A stretch of DNA of 64,000 nucleotides from Parasedimentitalea maritima (lineage in GTDB: Bacteria > Pseudomonadota > Alphaproteobacteria > Rhodobacterales > Rhodobacteraceae). Position 1 is the first letter of the stretch. Each line of letters begins with the position of its first letter. Under the pieces are notes generated by a model. That model was not told where the DNA came from and did no database searches. It saw nothing but the letters and a program-made list of their open reading frames with translations. The position numbers were made by a program, and so were the translations under genes. The DNA lies in NCBI RefSeq assembly GCF_005771405.1, contig NZ_VAUA01000012.1:62001-126000 (forward strand), read 5' to 3'. Shown here piece after piece: positions 35,668-44,882 of the stretch.

Positions 35668-36533
35668 GTGTTTTCTCCTTGAGCGCGCGCATAGGCTATT
35701 TTGGCGGTGCGCTTTGCCAGCACGCCGGCGACATGAGTTCGGAACTCGACGGTCCCACGCTTGTCAGAAATTGGGTTGCAGGCTGCTGAAGCGGCTGAGG
35801 CCAATCGGTCGAGGGCCTTATCATCCAATGAACTGCCAATAAGAGCGTTGGCTGCATCTTCTACCAGCAATACGGTTGGAGCGACCGCACCAAGTGCAAC
35901 CCGTGCGGCGGTGACAGTACCCTCTGTGTCCAGAGACAAGTTTACAGCACATCCGACTACAGCAATATCCATCTCTGTTCGGGGAATGAAACGCAAATAG
36001 GCGTCGCCTGCGTTTGTACCACGTGCAGGAACATGAACGGCTGACACAACTTCACCTTTTGCGAGAGAGGTGCGTCCAGGGGCAACTGGAACATCAACCG
36101 CCGCGATACGACGGTTGCCGGTTGGGCCAGTTACTGACAGTTCTACACCAGCAGCGACCATTGCAGGTACGGAATCAGCAGCGGGTGACCCATTACACAG
36201 GTTTCCTACCAATGTGGCGCGTCCTTGGACCTGAGTTGAACCGATCAGGTCCATGGCTTCGACCAATCCAGGCCAATCCTGACCAAGTTGAACATGCTCT
36301 CGCATCTCGGCTCCGGGGACAGCAATCCCTATGGTCCAGCTTCCATCTGGGGCTTGGGATATATCGCCAACACCTGGAATGGATTTAATGTCTATCAGGG
36401 TGTCGGGTGTAACGATGTCGGCGCGCAATTGCACCAATACATCGGTCCCACCAGCCAAGAAGCGGGTTTCACCAGTCGCTTGATTGGCTAAGGCGGCAGC
36501 CTCGTTGAAGCTAGTTGGGCGGTGGTATTGCAT
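35664..36533 (-). CDS. Molybdenum hydroxylase FAD-binding subunit
   Basis: 289 aa. FLAGGTDVLVQLR and TLVGNLCNGSPAADSVPA are the two FAD-binding motifs of CoxM/XdhA-type subunits, with a CO dehydrogenase flavoprotein C-terminal domain after about residue 175. It passes electrons to the final acceptor. First gene of the operon; GGAGCCTCC precedes the ATG and an 18-base palindrome lies 22 bases upstream. Confidence 0.94.
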   Translation of the reverse strand: MQYHRPTSFNEAAALANQATGETRFLAGGTDVLVQLRADIVTPDTLIDIKSIPGVGDISQAPDGSWTIGIAVPGAEMREHVQLGQDWPGLVEAMDLIGSTQVQGRATLVGNLCNGSPAADSVPAMVAAGVELSVTGPTGNRRIAAVDVPVAPGRTSLAKGEVVSAVHVPARGTNAGDAYLRFIPRTEMDIAVVGCAVNLSLDTEGTVTAARVALGAVAPTVLLVEDAANALIGSSLDDKALDRLASAASAACNPISDKRGTVEFRTHVAGVLAKRTAKIAYARAQGENT

Positions 36534-36554
36534 GGAGGCTCCTCGACTCTGTTT

Positions 36555-36572
36555 TGGAAAAAGGATTTTCCA
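36555..36572. promoter_or_regulatory. 18-bp palindrome upstream of molybdenum hydroxylase operon
   Basis: TGGAAAA-agga-TTTTCCA is a perfect inverted repeat 22 bases upstream of the FAD-subunit start, in the 5' leader or promoter. It could be an operator, but no regulator gene is adjacent. Confidence 0.4.
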
Positions 36573-36657
36573 GAGCGGGAGATTAGGCGCCTGTTTCGCG
36601 AAGGTCCATCGGTACTACGACATTTCGGCTAATTTCTGCGACAACGGGAAAGGTGAT

Positions 36658-36948
36658 TTAACGCGCGCGCATACCACGTTCATAGGCCGCAGTTAAAATT
36701 AGATCCCATTTACGTGGGGTTGAGCGAAATTCCGGTTCAACATCAAACATAAGTGGTGATCGCGGGCCATGAGGTTCAGATCGGGCAGCCACTGACACGC
36801 AGCGTTCCAGTGACCAAAAACTATCGACTGATGGATTGTCTGAAATTAACTGGCTTAACAATGTCACTAAATGTCTCCCAAAAAAATCTTGTGTAAACTG
36901 ACCAGAAATAATTTTCGAGTGCATAGCGGGTTTTTTACGATTTGTCAT
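36658..36948 (-). CDS. Unassigned small reading frame
   Basis: 96 aa from the internal ATG at 36948; the same frame continues upstream to 37143 (161 aa). I recognise no family. The C-terminal stretch FDVEPEFRSTPRKWDLILTAAYERGMRAR looks protein-like (amphipathic and charged), while the upstream part does not. There is no clear ribosome binding site. It could be a real small protein, a gene remnant or chance. It lies head to head with the TRAP operon and in line with the molybdenum hydroxylase operon, but the 124-base gap to the latter holds a palindrome. Confidence 0.3.
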   Translation of the reverse strand: MTNRKKPAMHSKIISGQFTQDFFGRHLVTLLSQLISDNPSVDSFWSLERCVSVAARSEPHGPRSPLMFDVEPEFRSTPRKWDLILTAAYERGMRAR

Positions 36949-37283
36949 GCTTGAAGTTGCCGTAGGGTCAATTTTGACAATTCCTGAGATCTGTTTGTTG
37001 GTCGTGGCCAGCGAAAGGGCAATTCGACGGTGAGTTGTTTTGTCAGGGACGGGGAAAGTTTCGCTGCGGTTGTCAAATACGCGATTTTCACCTGTCAGAG
37101 GGGTGCGACAATAATGTGCACTCTTGACTTGAACTTGGGGCAATGAAACCTTTCGACAGGATCGGGGATAAAGCTAAAAACAGGCCTACCAAGCCTTTCA
37201 AACGTCTTAAATGGGGTCACCTTTAAGAACGTGAATTGGCCGTCTTCCGATCTGTACATAATACAAGTGGGAGAGACTTGATC

Positions 37284-38249
37284 ATGAAAAACACAAAAAT
37301 GACCATCGGCGCCTTGCTGGCAGCTGCTGTTATGGCACCTGCAGCTATGGCTGAAGAGTTCATCACGATTGGCACCGGTGGCGTAACCGGCGTTTACTAT
37401 CCAACAGGTGGCGCGATCTGTCGTCTGGTCAACAAAGGCCGTAAAGAGCACGGCATTCGCTGCTCGGTCGAATCAACCGGTGGTTCAGTCTACAACATCA
37501 ACACCATCCGCGAAGGCGAGCTGGAGTTTGGTGTTGCGCAATCAGACTGGCAGCACCATGCGTTCCACGGCACATCCAAGTTTTCTGACGCTGGTGCGTT
37601 TGAAGGTCTGCGCGCTGTGTTTTCGGTTCACCCTGAGCCCTTTACAGTTGTTGCACGTGCAGATGCAGGCATCACCAACTTTGATGACCTCAAAGGTAAG
37701 CGCGTAAACATTGGCAACCCAGGTTCCGGTCAGCGCGGCACAATGGAAGTGCTGCTGGAAGCCAAAGGCTGGGGCATGGATGCCTTTGCTCTGGCAACCG
37801 AGCTGAAGGCTGCTGAGCAGTCTGCGGCGCTGTGCGATAACCAGATTGATGCGATGGTTTACACCGTTGGTCACCCTTCGGGCTCCATTCAGGAAGCCAC
37901 AACAGCCTGTGATTCCGTTCTGGTTACTGTTGACGGTGACTCCGTGTCTGGCCTGATCGACGACAACGCGTTCTACCGGACAGCTACCATTCCTGGTGGC
38001 ATGTATCGCGGGTCGGATGCTGATACTATGACATTTGGTGTTGGCGCAACTTTCGTGACTTCGGATAAGGTTTCGGAAGAAGCCGTGTATACCGTGGTTA
38101 AGTCGGTGTTTGAAAACATCGATGCCTTCCGCAAGCTGCACCCAGCTTTCGCCAACCTTCAGCCTGAAGAAATGGCAACTGCAGGTCTGTCCGCTCCGCT
38201 GCACGCTGGCGCTGCCAAGTACTACAAAGAGCAAGGTTGGATCGAATAG
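37284..38249 (+). CDS. TAXI-family TRAP transporter solute-binding protein
   Basis: 321 aa from ATG at 37284, preceded by GGGAGAG; an upstream start at 37236 lacks these features. The signal peptide ends PAAMA, and the mature N terminus EEFITIGTGGVTGVYYPTGGAICR is the classic TAXI signature. ESTGGSVYNINTIREGELEFGVAQSDW follows as in the family. It binds a substrate in the periplasm for the fused TRAP permease downstream. TAXI ligands are mostly unknown; glutamate and 2-oxo acids have been proposed for some members. A hairpin with a T-run follows the gene. Confidence 0.93.
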   Translation: MKNTKMTIGALLAAAVMAPAAMAEEFITIGTGGVTGVYYPTGGAICRLVNKGRKEHGIRCSVESTGGSVYNINTIREGELEFGVAQSDWQHHAFHGTSKFSDAGAFEGLRAVFSVHPEPFTVVARADAGITNFDDLKGKRVNIGNPGSGQRGTMEVLLEAKGWGMDAFALATELKAAEQSAALCDNQIDAMVYTVGHPSGSIQEATTACDSVLVTVDGDSVSGLIDDNAFYRTATIPGGMYRGSDADTMTFGVGATFVTSDKVSEEAVYTVVKSVFENIDAFRKLHPAFANLQPEEMATAGLSAPLHAGAAKYYKEQGWIE

Positions 38250-38268
38250 TCCTACTTATCTAATACGG

Positions 38269-38294
38269 CGGGGCGCTTTTAGCGCCCCGTTTTA
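38269..38294 (+). terminator. Terminator or attenuator between TRAP genes
   Basis: CGGGGCGCT and AGCGCCCCG form a perfect 9-base-pair stem around TTT, followed by TTTTA. It lies between the binding-protein and permease genes on the same strand. Partial termination would keep the binding protein in excess over the permease. Confidence 0.8.
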
Positions 38295-38363
38295 CGCTTG
38301 GGGCAGCCCAAACGTCAAAAATTAAGGCCGCGTATAAGACGACGGCCATAGGGGAGATTATCC

Positions 38364-40973
38364 ATGACATCTAATGTTCATGAAAATCGGCCGCTTACCG
38401 AAGAAGAATTGCAAGATCTGGTATCGTCCTCGGACGCCGGCGCACGAAACCCACCAGGGTCAATCGGGCTATTTCTGGCAATTGTTGCGGTAATTTGGTC
38501 GGTGTTTCAGGTCATTCTGGCCTCACCACTTTCGAATGTTCTGCTTCCAGGCAGCGTGGTGAATAACTCGCGGCAGATCCACCTGGCTTTTGCCATGTTT
38601 CTTGCCTTCACAGCTTACCCGATGCTTAAGACCAGCCCGCGGAACTATGTTCCGGTTCAAGATTGGATCATGGCAGTAGGCGGGGCGTTCATCGCTTTGT
38701 ATGGTTATATCTTTTACCAAAAAGTGGTGAATTCTGGTGGTTTGGCAGATGATGTCGACAAATGGTTTGCACTGGCTGGCCTCGTTCTTCTTTTTGAAGC
38801 CGCCCGTCGAGCGTTAGGCCCGGCGATGGCAATCATTGCGGTGATTTTCCTCGGCTATGTGTTCTTTGGATCCTCTGATGTTCTGCCTGACGTTATTCGG
38901 TGGAAAGGCGCTAGCCTGAAAAAGGCAATGAGCCATATGTGGATTACCTCGGAAGGGGTGTTTGGCATTGCTCTGGGTGTTTCTACAAAATTCGTCTTCC
39001 TGTTTGTGTTGTTCGGCGCGCTGCTGAGCAAAGCTGGCGCTGGCAATTACTTTATCAAGATGGCCTTTGGTGCCCTTGGACACCTACGCGGTGGCCCAGC
39101 CAAAGCGGCGGTCGTTGGCTCCGCGGCAACTGGCCTGATCTCGGGTTCGTCCATCGCTAACGTTGTGACCACCGGTACGTTTACCATCCCGCTGATGAAG
39201 CGCGTGGGCTTTTCCAGAGAGCAAGCTGGTGCAGTTGAGGTTGCTTCGTCCGTCAATGGACAGATCATGCCACCTGTTATGGGGGCAGCAGCCTTCTTGA
39301 TGGTTGAATATGTCGGCATTTCATATGTCGAAGTGATCACTCATGCCTTCCTGCCAGCAACGATCTCTTACATTGCACTTGTCTATATCGTGCATTTGGA
39401 GGCGGTTAAGCGCAACATGCCAACCCTGGGCAACCGGGTGATTTCAATGGGACGAACCATTGGCGGCATGGCACTGTTCTTTGCCGGTTTTGCTGGGCTG
39501 TGTTATGGTGTTCAATACCCGGTTAAGCTCGTTGCCTATCTGATGCCTAGTGTTTCAAACATTGTGATGTCAGCAATTGTAGCGGCGACTTATGTTGCTC
39601 TGTTGTGGGTTGCTTCCGGTGTCGAAGATCTGGTGCCGGATGATCCAAACGCCAAGGTTGTTGAACTGCCGGTTGTGTCTGAGATCTACAAAGCTGGTTT
39701 GCATTACCTGCTGCCAATCATCGTGTTGGTCTATTTTCTTATGATTGAACAAAAATCTCCGGGTCTGTCCGCGTTTTGGGCAACGGCGCTGCTGTTCATC
39801 ATCTTGCTCACACAAAAACCAATCAAATCCATGTTTCGCGGTGAAAGCGAAACGGCCAATGCCTTTAAAGAGGGATTGGTGGATCTGTGGGACGGCTTGA
39901 TCGAAGGCGCGCGCAACATGATCGGCATCGCTTTGGCCACTGCTACGGCCGGTGTCATCGTTGGCACTGTGACCCTGACAGGTATTGGTCAGGTGATGGC
40001 TGATCTGGTTGAGTTCCTATCGGGCGGCAACCTGATCCTGATGCTGGTTCTGGTTGGCCTATTGTCTCTGGTTTTGGGCATGGGATTGCCGACAACGGCA
40101 AACTACATCGTTGTTAGCTCTCTTATGGCTGGTGTCGTTGTAGAACTGGGCGCTCAATCGGGGCTTGTTGTTCCACTAATCGCTGTGCACCTGTTTGTGT
40201 TTTACTTTGGCATTATGGCGGACGTGACGCCGCCGGTGGGACTGGCCAGTTTTGCGGCTGCTGCTGTATCTGGTGGGGACGCTATCAAGACCGGGTTCAT
40301 TGCATTCTTCTACAGCTTGCGCACGGTGGCACTTCCGTTTGTGTTCATCTTTAACACGGACCTGCTGTTGATTGATGTCACTCTTGTCCAGGGTATAATC
40401 GTAGCGATTTCGGCGACGATTGCCATTCTTGTGTTCACCGCTGGTACTATGGGCCACTTTATCACCAAATCCCGTATCTACGAAAGCGTAGCATTGGTGC
40501 TGATTGCTTTTGTGCTGTTCAGGCCTGACTTCTTTATGAACCGGCTGATGCCCGCCCATAGTGACGTCGCACCAACTGAGTTGGTGCAGGCCTTGACTGC
40601 TGCGGAAGTCGGATCTGAGCTTCGTATTACCGTACAAGGTCCGGATTTCGACACATCCAAAGTGAAATCTACCACCTTGGTCATGGTGATAGAAGGAGAG
40701 GGCGATGGGCAATCCCGAGCTGATGCCTATGGGTTCATGCTGCTTGCAGAAGATGGGTTGATGAAGTTAGACGAGCCAATGTTTGGCACGCCGGTTTCAA
40801 CCAAGATCGAGAGCTTTGATTTCTATGGTGACGAGCCCGTTCAAATCACCGCAGTTCAAGCGCCTGCAGATCAATTGCCTAAAGAACTGGTGTTCTTGCC
40901 GGCGCTACTGCTGTTGGCACTGGTGGCCATGCTGCAGCGTGGGCGGGCTAGTAAAGAAGGAGTGCCGGCATGA
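38364..40973 (+). CDS. TRAP transporter fused 4TM/12TM permease
   Basis: 869 aa with many membrane segments. The small DctQ-like part is at the N terminus and the DctM-like part follows, with GSAATGLISGSSIANVVTTG and VNGQIMPPVMGAAAFLM, typical of TAXI-linked fused permeases. After about residue 690 a soluble domain with GSELRITVQGPDF resembles the DUF3394 extension of this family, and a final hydrophobic stretch closes it. It uses a sodium or proton gradient to take up the ligand of the upstream TAXI protein. GGGGAG precedes the ATG. Confidence 0.92.
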   Translation: MTSNVHENRPLTEEELQDLVSSSDAGARNPPGSIGLFLAIVAVIWSVFQVILASPLSNVLLPGSVVNNSRQIHLAFAMFLAFTAYPMLKTSPRNYVPVQDWIMAVGGAFIALYGYIFYQKVVNSGGLADDVDKWFALAGLVLLFEAARRALGPAMAIIAVIFLGYVFFGSSDVLPDVIRWKGASLKKAMSHMWITSEGVFGIALGVSTKFVFLFVLFGALLSKAGAGNYFIKMAFGALGHLRGGPAKAAVVGSAATGLISGSSIANVVTTGTFTIPLMKRVGFSREQAGAVEVASSVNGQIMPPVMGAAAFLMVEYVGISYVEVITHAFLPATISYIALVYIVHLEAVKRNMPTLGNRVISMGRTIGGMALFFAGFAGLCYGVQYPVKLVAYLMPSVSNIVMSAIVAATYVALLWVASGVEDLVPDDPNAKVVELPVVSEIYKAGLHYLLPIIVLVYFLMIEQKSPGLSAFWATALLFIILLTQKPIKSMFRGESETANAFKEGLVDLWDGLIEGARNMIGIALATATAGVIVGTVTLTGIGQVMADLVEFLSGGNLILMLVLVGLLSLVLGMGLPTTANYIVVSSLMAGVVVELGAQSGLVVPLIAVHLFVFYFGIMADVTPPVGLASFAAAAVSGGDAIKTGFIAFFYSLRTVALPFVFIFNTDLLLIDVTLVQGIIVAISATIAILVFTAGTMGHFITKSRIYESVALVLIAFVLFRPDFFMNRLMPAHSDVAPTELVQALTAAEVGSELRITVQGPDFDTSKVKSTTLVMVIEGEGDGQSRADAYGFMLLAEDGLMKLDEPMFGTPVSTKIESFDFYGDEPVQITAVQAPADQLPKELVFLPALLLLALVAMLQRGRASKEGVPA

Positions 40974-41401
40974 GCAAGTCTATCTTATGCGCTGTTGATC
41001 TTGGTAATGCTGAGACTGACAATAGGGTCCTTGTTCAGGCGGCTAAGCTGGCTGAACAGGACGGTGCGCAGCTTGATGTGGTGACGGTTTTGCCCGATTT
41101 TGGCGAAAGCTGGGTGTCGGGTTTCTTTGAAGAACATCACCACGAGAAAGCGGTCAAGGAAACCTCCATACTACTGCGTGAGGTTTGTGAGCAAGCCGTC
41201 GGGGCTGAGCGTAACGCAAAGATCCGTCACTTGGTTGCCACAGGGACTGCCTATCAGGAAATCTTGAAAACCGCAAAGACGGCCAAGTCTGACCTGATTG
41301 TGATTGGAGCACATAAGCCAGATCTGCAGGACTATCTGTTGGGGCCAAATGCTGCCAGAGTGGTCCGCCATTCAAGCTGTTCAGTTTTTGTTGTACGTTA
41401 A
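40970..41401 (+). CDS. Universal stress protein (UspA family)
   Basis: 143 aa. The start ILCAVDLGNAETDNRVLVQAAKLAEQ and the C-terminal nucleotide-binding pattern IGAHKPDLQDYLLGPNAARVVRHSSCSVFVVR match ATP-binding UspA proteins. The start overlaps the permease stop as ATGA. A Usp coupled to a TRAP transporter is known from the ectoine system, where TeaD moderates transport, so a regulatory role on this transporter is likely. Confidence 0.9.
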   Translation: MSKSILCAVDLGNAETDNRVLVQAAKLAEQDGAQLDVVTVLPDFGESWVSGFFEEHHHEKAVKETSILLREVCEQAVGAERNAKIRHLVATGTAYQEILKTAKTAKSDLIVIGAHKPDLQDYLLGPNAARVVRHSSCSVFVVR

Positions 41402-41406
41402 ACTAA

Positions 41407-41432
41407 ATAGGGGCGCCTTAGGGCGCCCCTAT
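41407..41432. terminator. Convergent terminator hairpin
   Basis: ATAGGGGCGCC pairs perfectly with GGCGCCCCTAT (11 bp) around TTAG. It lies between the convergent Usp gene and the lipocalin-like gene, and contains that gene's stop codon. It can act on both strands, though the T-runs are short. Confidence 0.75.
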
Positions 41433-42481
41433 TCATATCCAGTCATTTCCAGGTATCCGCGGCCAGTGTGGCTGCCTGAGATGGTGACAGGCCCTTCCCA
41501 ATAAGGAAAGGATGTTCCCATCCAGCTTTGTTCGTTAACAGCTTGAATCACAACAGATAGCTCTTGCGTCGGAAGAGTGATTTTCCATTCTGTTGGGATG
41601 CTCCTTCTAGAAACGTCACTATGTTTCAGCGCGAGCGCCTGAAAGTCGCCGGGCTGCAGAGCTGTTATCGTTCCATCCGCTGATATCCAACTGCCTGAGG
41701 TAAAGTCAGCGCTGGCTCCCCGCAGAACAAACCCCATCAGCTTATCGCCGCTATCAAAACTCAGAGAGAACCAATCCCACCCACTTTGATCTTCGGCTAG
41801 GGGTTGGCTTGACCATTCTCGATCCAGCCAGCCTTGTCCGGTAACTGCTACAGGACCATTGGGCAGGATCAACGTACCTGTGATCTGGTAGTGGGGTTGT
41901 GAGTAGTAATAGCTGGCTTGGCCTCCAGCGGATTTGACAGAGTAACCGTTATCGCCATGCAGAACCAACTGTTGACCCTGTGTTGACATGTCGAGGTCAT
42001 AAGCAAAGTCAGCCCCACTGGCTTTCAGGTCCAGGTGTTGAAGGGCTGGCCTTACACCGGTCATCTCCCAATTATCGATCCAGGCCATAAAGGGTTCGGC
42101 TGTAACGCCAGCTTGACCGATGCCACCACGAGCCAATCGTTCAGCAAAGAACTGATGTGTTGGCGTGGTTAGTCCGGCGTGACCCATCCACAATTGTGGG
42201 CTGCTCCATCCATCCTCTGATCCGGGTCTTAGTGCACTACGAAACAGCGTCCACTGGACCCCGTAATCCAGACCATCATCTCCTTTAAGGTTGGCAGTTA
42301 AGTACCACCATTCTATGCGAAAGTTAGGATGTGATCCATGGTCTTCGGGGAAAGACAAAACCGCTCCCCGCTGAGGGATAGCGAAGCCTTTTGCATTGGT
42401 CCCGAGCCCCGCAAATCCCTGTGTAGAAGCAGTGACTGGTAAGCATAGGAAGAGTGCCGTCAAAAAGAACTTAGCGTTCAT
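41429..42481 (-). CDS. CrtC/AttH-like lipocalin-domain exported protein
   Basis: 350 aa from ATG at 42481, which overlaps the permease gene's last codons by 11 bases; an earlier in-frame ATG gives no signal peptide. The signal is MNAKFFLTALFLCLPVTASTQG. FPEDHGSHPNFRIEWWYLTANLKG is the hallmark of the AttH/CrtC (hydroxyneurosporene hydratase-like) family. WLDREWSSQPL and WDWFSLSFDSGDKLM are also typical. In related loci the protein is encoded with an FtsX-type permease and a LolD-like ATPase, as here. It is probably an exported lipid- or lipophile-binding partner; a carotenoid role is unlikely with no crt genes nearby. Confidence 0.85.
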   Translation of the reverse strand: MNAKFFLTALFLCLPVTASTQGFAGLGTNAKGFAIPQRGAVLSFPEDHGSHPNFRIEWWYLTANLKGDDGLDYGVQWTLFRSALRPGSEDGWSSPQLWMGHAGLTTPTHQFFAERLARGGIGQAGVTAEPFMAWIDNWEMTGVRPALQHLDLKASGADFAYDLDMSTQGQQLVLHGDNGYSVKSAGGQASYYYSQPHYQITGTLILPNGPVAVTGQGWLDREWSSQPLAEDQSGWDWFSLSFDSGDKLMGFVLRGASADFTSGSWISADGTITALQPGDFQALALKHSDVSRRSIPTEWKITLPTQELSVVIQAVNEQSWMGTSFPYWEGPVTISGSHTGRGYLEMTGYE

Positions 42482-44882
42482 GAGCAAACACCTTGAGTAG
42501 GTCAGACGGCTTGATGAGCGCGAGTTTTCGGGCAGGGATCGCGGCAGCGATAGCCGCTGCAACCAAAGCCAGTAAAAGAAGACGCAGCCAGTCTAGTGGG
42601 AATAGGTACATTGGCAGTTTCCAGCCAAAAGCCTCGACATTAATTATCGATAGAAGCACCCAGGCCAGCAACAACCCAAGAGGCAGGGCAAGAATGGCGG
42701 TTAGCGCGGCCAGTGCAAGACTTCGCCACAACTCCAGCCATGCAAGCTGGCGTCGCGTGATCCCCAATGCCCAAATTGGTGCTAGTTGTGGCAAACGCAT
42801 ATTCCACAGTGTCAATAAGCTGGTCAGGATAGCAAATCCCGCGACCCCCAATGTGAGCAGGTTCAATGCGCCAGTTACTACAAACGTACGGTCAAAAACA
42901 GCAAGCGAACGGGCTTTTAGGTCGTTTTGATCAACCAACGTTATACCTTCGAAGTCAGCCTCTTGCTGGACTTCCTTAATTAGGTTTTGAACGCTTGATG
43001 GCGGTAGCCGCAAGCCAAACCGAAGGTTTGGAACGTTGTCAGCATGCAGCAGTAGTACTGGTAGAGTAACGATCGCTTGCTCGTGCGGGTTGCCATAGTC
43101 AGAGTAGACACCAACCACGGTCATTTTCCAACTGGATGTAAGGTTCAGATCATCGCCCGGCCATAGATTACGACGACGGGCCAACTGTTCATTGATTATC
43201 ACGGCTGTGCCATTTGAAACCCGGTCCCAAGCCCCGTCTTGAGCCTGCAGCATTGGCCACTTTTCTCTGTAAGTGGGGTCGTCTAGTACACCATAAATAC
43301 GTAACTTTGTTTCGTGGAAGGGCACTTCACTCCAGCGAATTGGCAAAACTGTAACATCGCGACCGACCAGCCAAAGGACGAATTTCTGCGCTTGTTCTTC
43401 GTCTTTTGCAGTTACGTACAGCTCTGCAGATAATCGCTGATCCATCCAGCCAAGGAAAGTGAGGCGAAAGCTGGAAACCATTGTTCCTACACCAATGTTT
43501 GTAGCGAGGGCCAATAAGAGAGCCATCAAAGCAAGTGAGATCCCCGGCAGTTGTGCACGCATATCGGCCCAGATCCATTCACCGAGTGCACTACGTGCAT
43601 TGCGTAGGCCAAGTGTCAAAACCCACGATAGCAGCAATGGCAACATCAAAGCTGTCCCCAACATCACCCCTGCGAGCAGGGCGAATCCTGCAATCAATCC
43701 ATCAAAAACCAACATTGAAGCTGTTCCAGAGGCGATTAGGCCAAGGCCTAAAACTGCTATGCCGTATTGTTGGTTACTCGCAGCCTGAGCCCTAGCTTGA
43801 AGTCCAGGTGCGGCTAACAGGGGCATTTTGTAGATATTTGTGATGGCCTGAGTGCTTGCAATCAGCGTACCAACCACGGCCATAGCAATACCAGATATAA
43901 GCCAGCCAGGCCGTAGGTTCAGGCTGCCCTCCACTGTGGCGCCGTATAGGCCAGAAAGCGTTGCACTGACGTCGGGCAATAGGGCGGCTGCGATCAAATA
44001 TCCGAGTACGAGACCAGCGGACCCAGCAACAATTGCGATCAACAAAAGTTCACTAAGAAGTAGGACAGTCAACAAGTGCAACGGAACGCCCATTGCTCGT
44101 AACGTCCGAAACAGTCCGCGACGCTGTTCGATACCCAAACCAACCGAACCGTGCACAATGAAAAGACCAACTGCAAAAGACAACAAGCCAAACGCGGTAA
44201 GATTCAGGTGAAAACTATCAGTCAGTCGCGAGATCTGACCCGCATCGTATGACTGAAGCTGCAATTCAGGAGCCAGATCTTCTAACGGATGCAAACCTAA
44301 TGGTTGCTCGGGTAAAATTATCAATCTCGTGATCTGACCTGGCCGCTGCAATAGGCGTTCGACCAAGCTAATGTCGCCTAGCACAACATCAATCGGAATT
44401 TGGTCAGACTGGACGATTGGCGGTAAATCAACTTGAACAGTCAACTGTTTCAACGTTTTGGGGTTAAGAAATAGCTGTCCTTGTGAGTTAAGTGCATCAA
44501 GAGAATAGGACGACCCGGAAGTTGAATTTTTGGCGATATTTGAAAAGGTTGGGTGGCTAAGTAGATCCACCCCAATAAGTCTAAGAGAGCCGGTATTCTG
44601 CGGCCAGTGTCCTTCGAGTACCGGAGACAGCCTCCAGCCTGAACGACGCAACTCTACGTAACGCGAAAGAGGAATAAATCCGGCTTTAGGGACGAGTGTT
44701 TCATTTTGCCTTGCCCCCATTTTGGAGGTCGCAAGGTCATAACTGGCTTTTGCCTCTCCATTAATCGCCTGGACCGCTGACCACAGTCCGGTGGCCAATG
44801 CGAGCCCTGTGAGTAATGTTATCAGCTGCAAACGATGACGCCACCAATGCGAGAGTAATGCTCCTAAGGCTGCTCGTTTCAT
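42471..44882 (-). CDS. ABC transporter permease, FtsX/MacB type
   Basis: 803 aa with a helix near the N terminus, a periplasmic domain (about residues 50-215) and two blocks of three to four membrane helices with FtsX domains around 230-350 and 670-800. VGLGIEQRRGLFRTLRAMG and LPQLAPIWALGITRRQLAWLELW are the cytoplasmic loops that match this family. The layout with a duplicated permease core is that of the AttF/AttG or YbbP group of exporters. It should work with the ATPase upstream and the lipocalin-domain protein downstream. Substrate unknown. Confidence 0.85.
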   Translation of the reverse strand: MKRAALGALLSHWWRHRLQLITLLTGLALATGLWSAVQAINGEAKASYDLATSKMGARQNETLVPKAGFIPLSRYVELRRSGWRLSPVLEGHWPQNTGSLRLIGVDLLSHPTFSNIAKNSTSGSSYSLDALNSQGQLFLNPKTLKQLTVQVDLPPIVQSDQIPIDVVLGDISLVERLLQRPGQITRLIILPEQPLGLHPLEDLAPELQLQSYDAGQISRLTDSFHLNLTAFGLLSFAVGLFIVHGSVGLGIEQRRGLFRTLRAMGVPLHLLTVLLLSELLLIAIVAGSAGLVLGYLIAAALLPDVSATLSGLYGATVEGSLNLRPGWLISGIAMAVVGTLIASTQAITNIYKMPLLAAPGLQARAQAASNQQYGIAVLGLGLIASGTASMLVFDGLIAGFALLAGVMLGTALMLPLLLSWVLTLGLRNARSALGEWIWADMRAQLPGISLALMALLLALATNIGVGTMVSSFRLTFLGWMDQRLSAELYVTAKDEEQAQKFVLWLVGRDVTVLPIRWSEVPFHETKLRIYGVLDDPTYREKWPMLQAQDGAWDRVSNGTAVIINEQLARRRNLWPGDDLNLTSSWKMTVVGVYSDYGNPHEQAIVTLPVLLLHADNVPNLRFGLRLPPSSVQNLIKEVQQEADFEGITLVDQNDLKARSLAVFDRTFVVTGALNLLTLGVAGFAILTSLLTLWNMRLPQLAPIWALGITRRQLAWLELWRSLALAALTAILALPLGLLLAWVLLSIINVEAFGWKLPMYLFPLDWLRLLLLALVAAAIAAAIPARKLALIKPSDLLKVFAHER

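Larger units (their letters stand above)
36534..37283. other. 750-base gap between molybdenum hydroxylase and TRAP genes
   Basis: This region separates divergent transcription units. It holds the 18-base palindrome near 36560 and one unassigned minus-strand reading frame (listed separately). I see no RNA gene, repeat array or clear promoter pair. The composition is somewhat more AT-rich than in the neighbouring genes. Confidence 0.5.

Noticed and set aside
32945-36533. Carbon monoxide dehydrogenase (coxMSL)
   Set aside because: Order and subunits fit, but the large-subunit loop reads AYRAPGAP, without the cysteine that binds copper in form I CO dehydrogenase.
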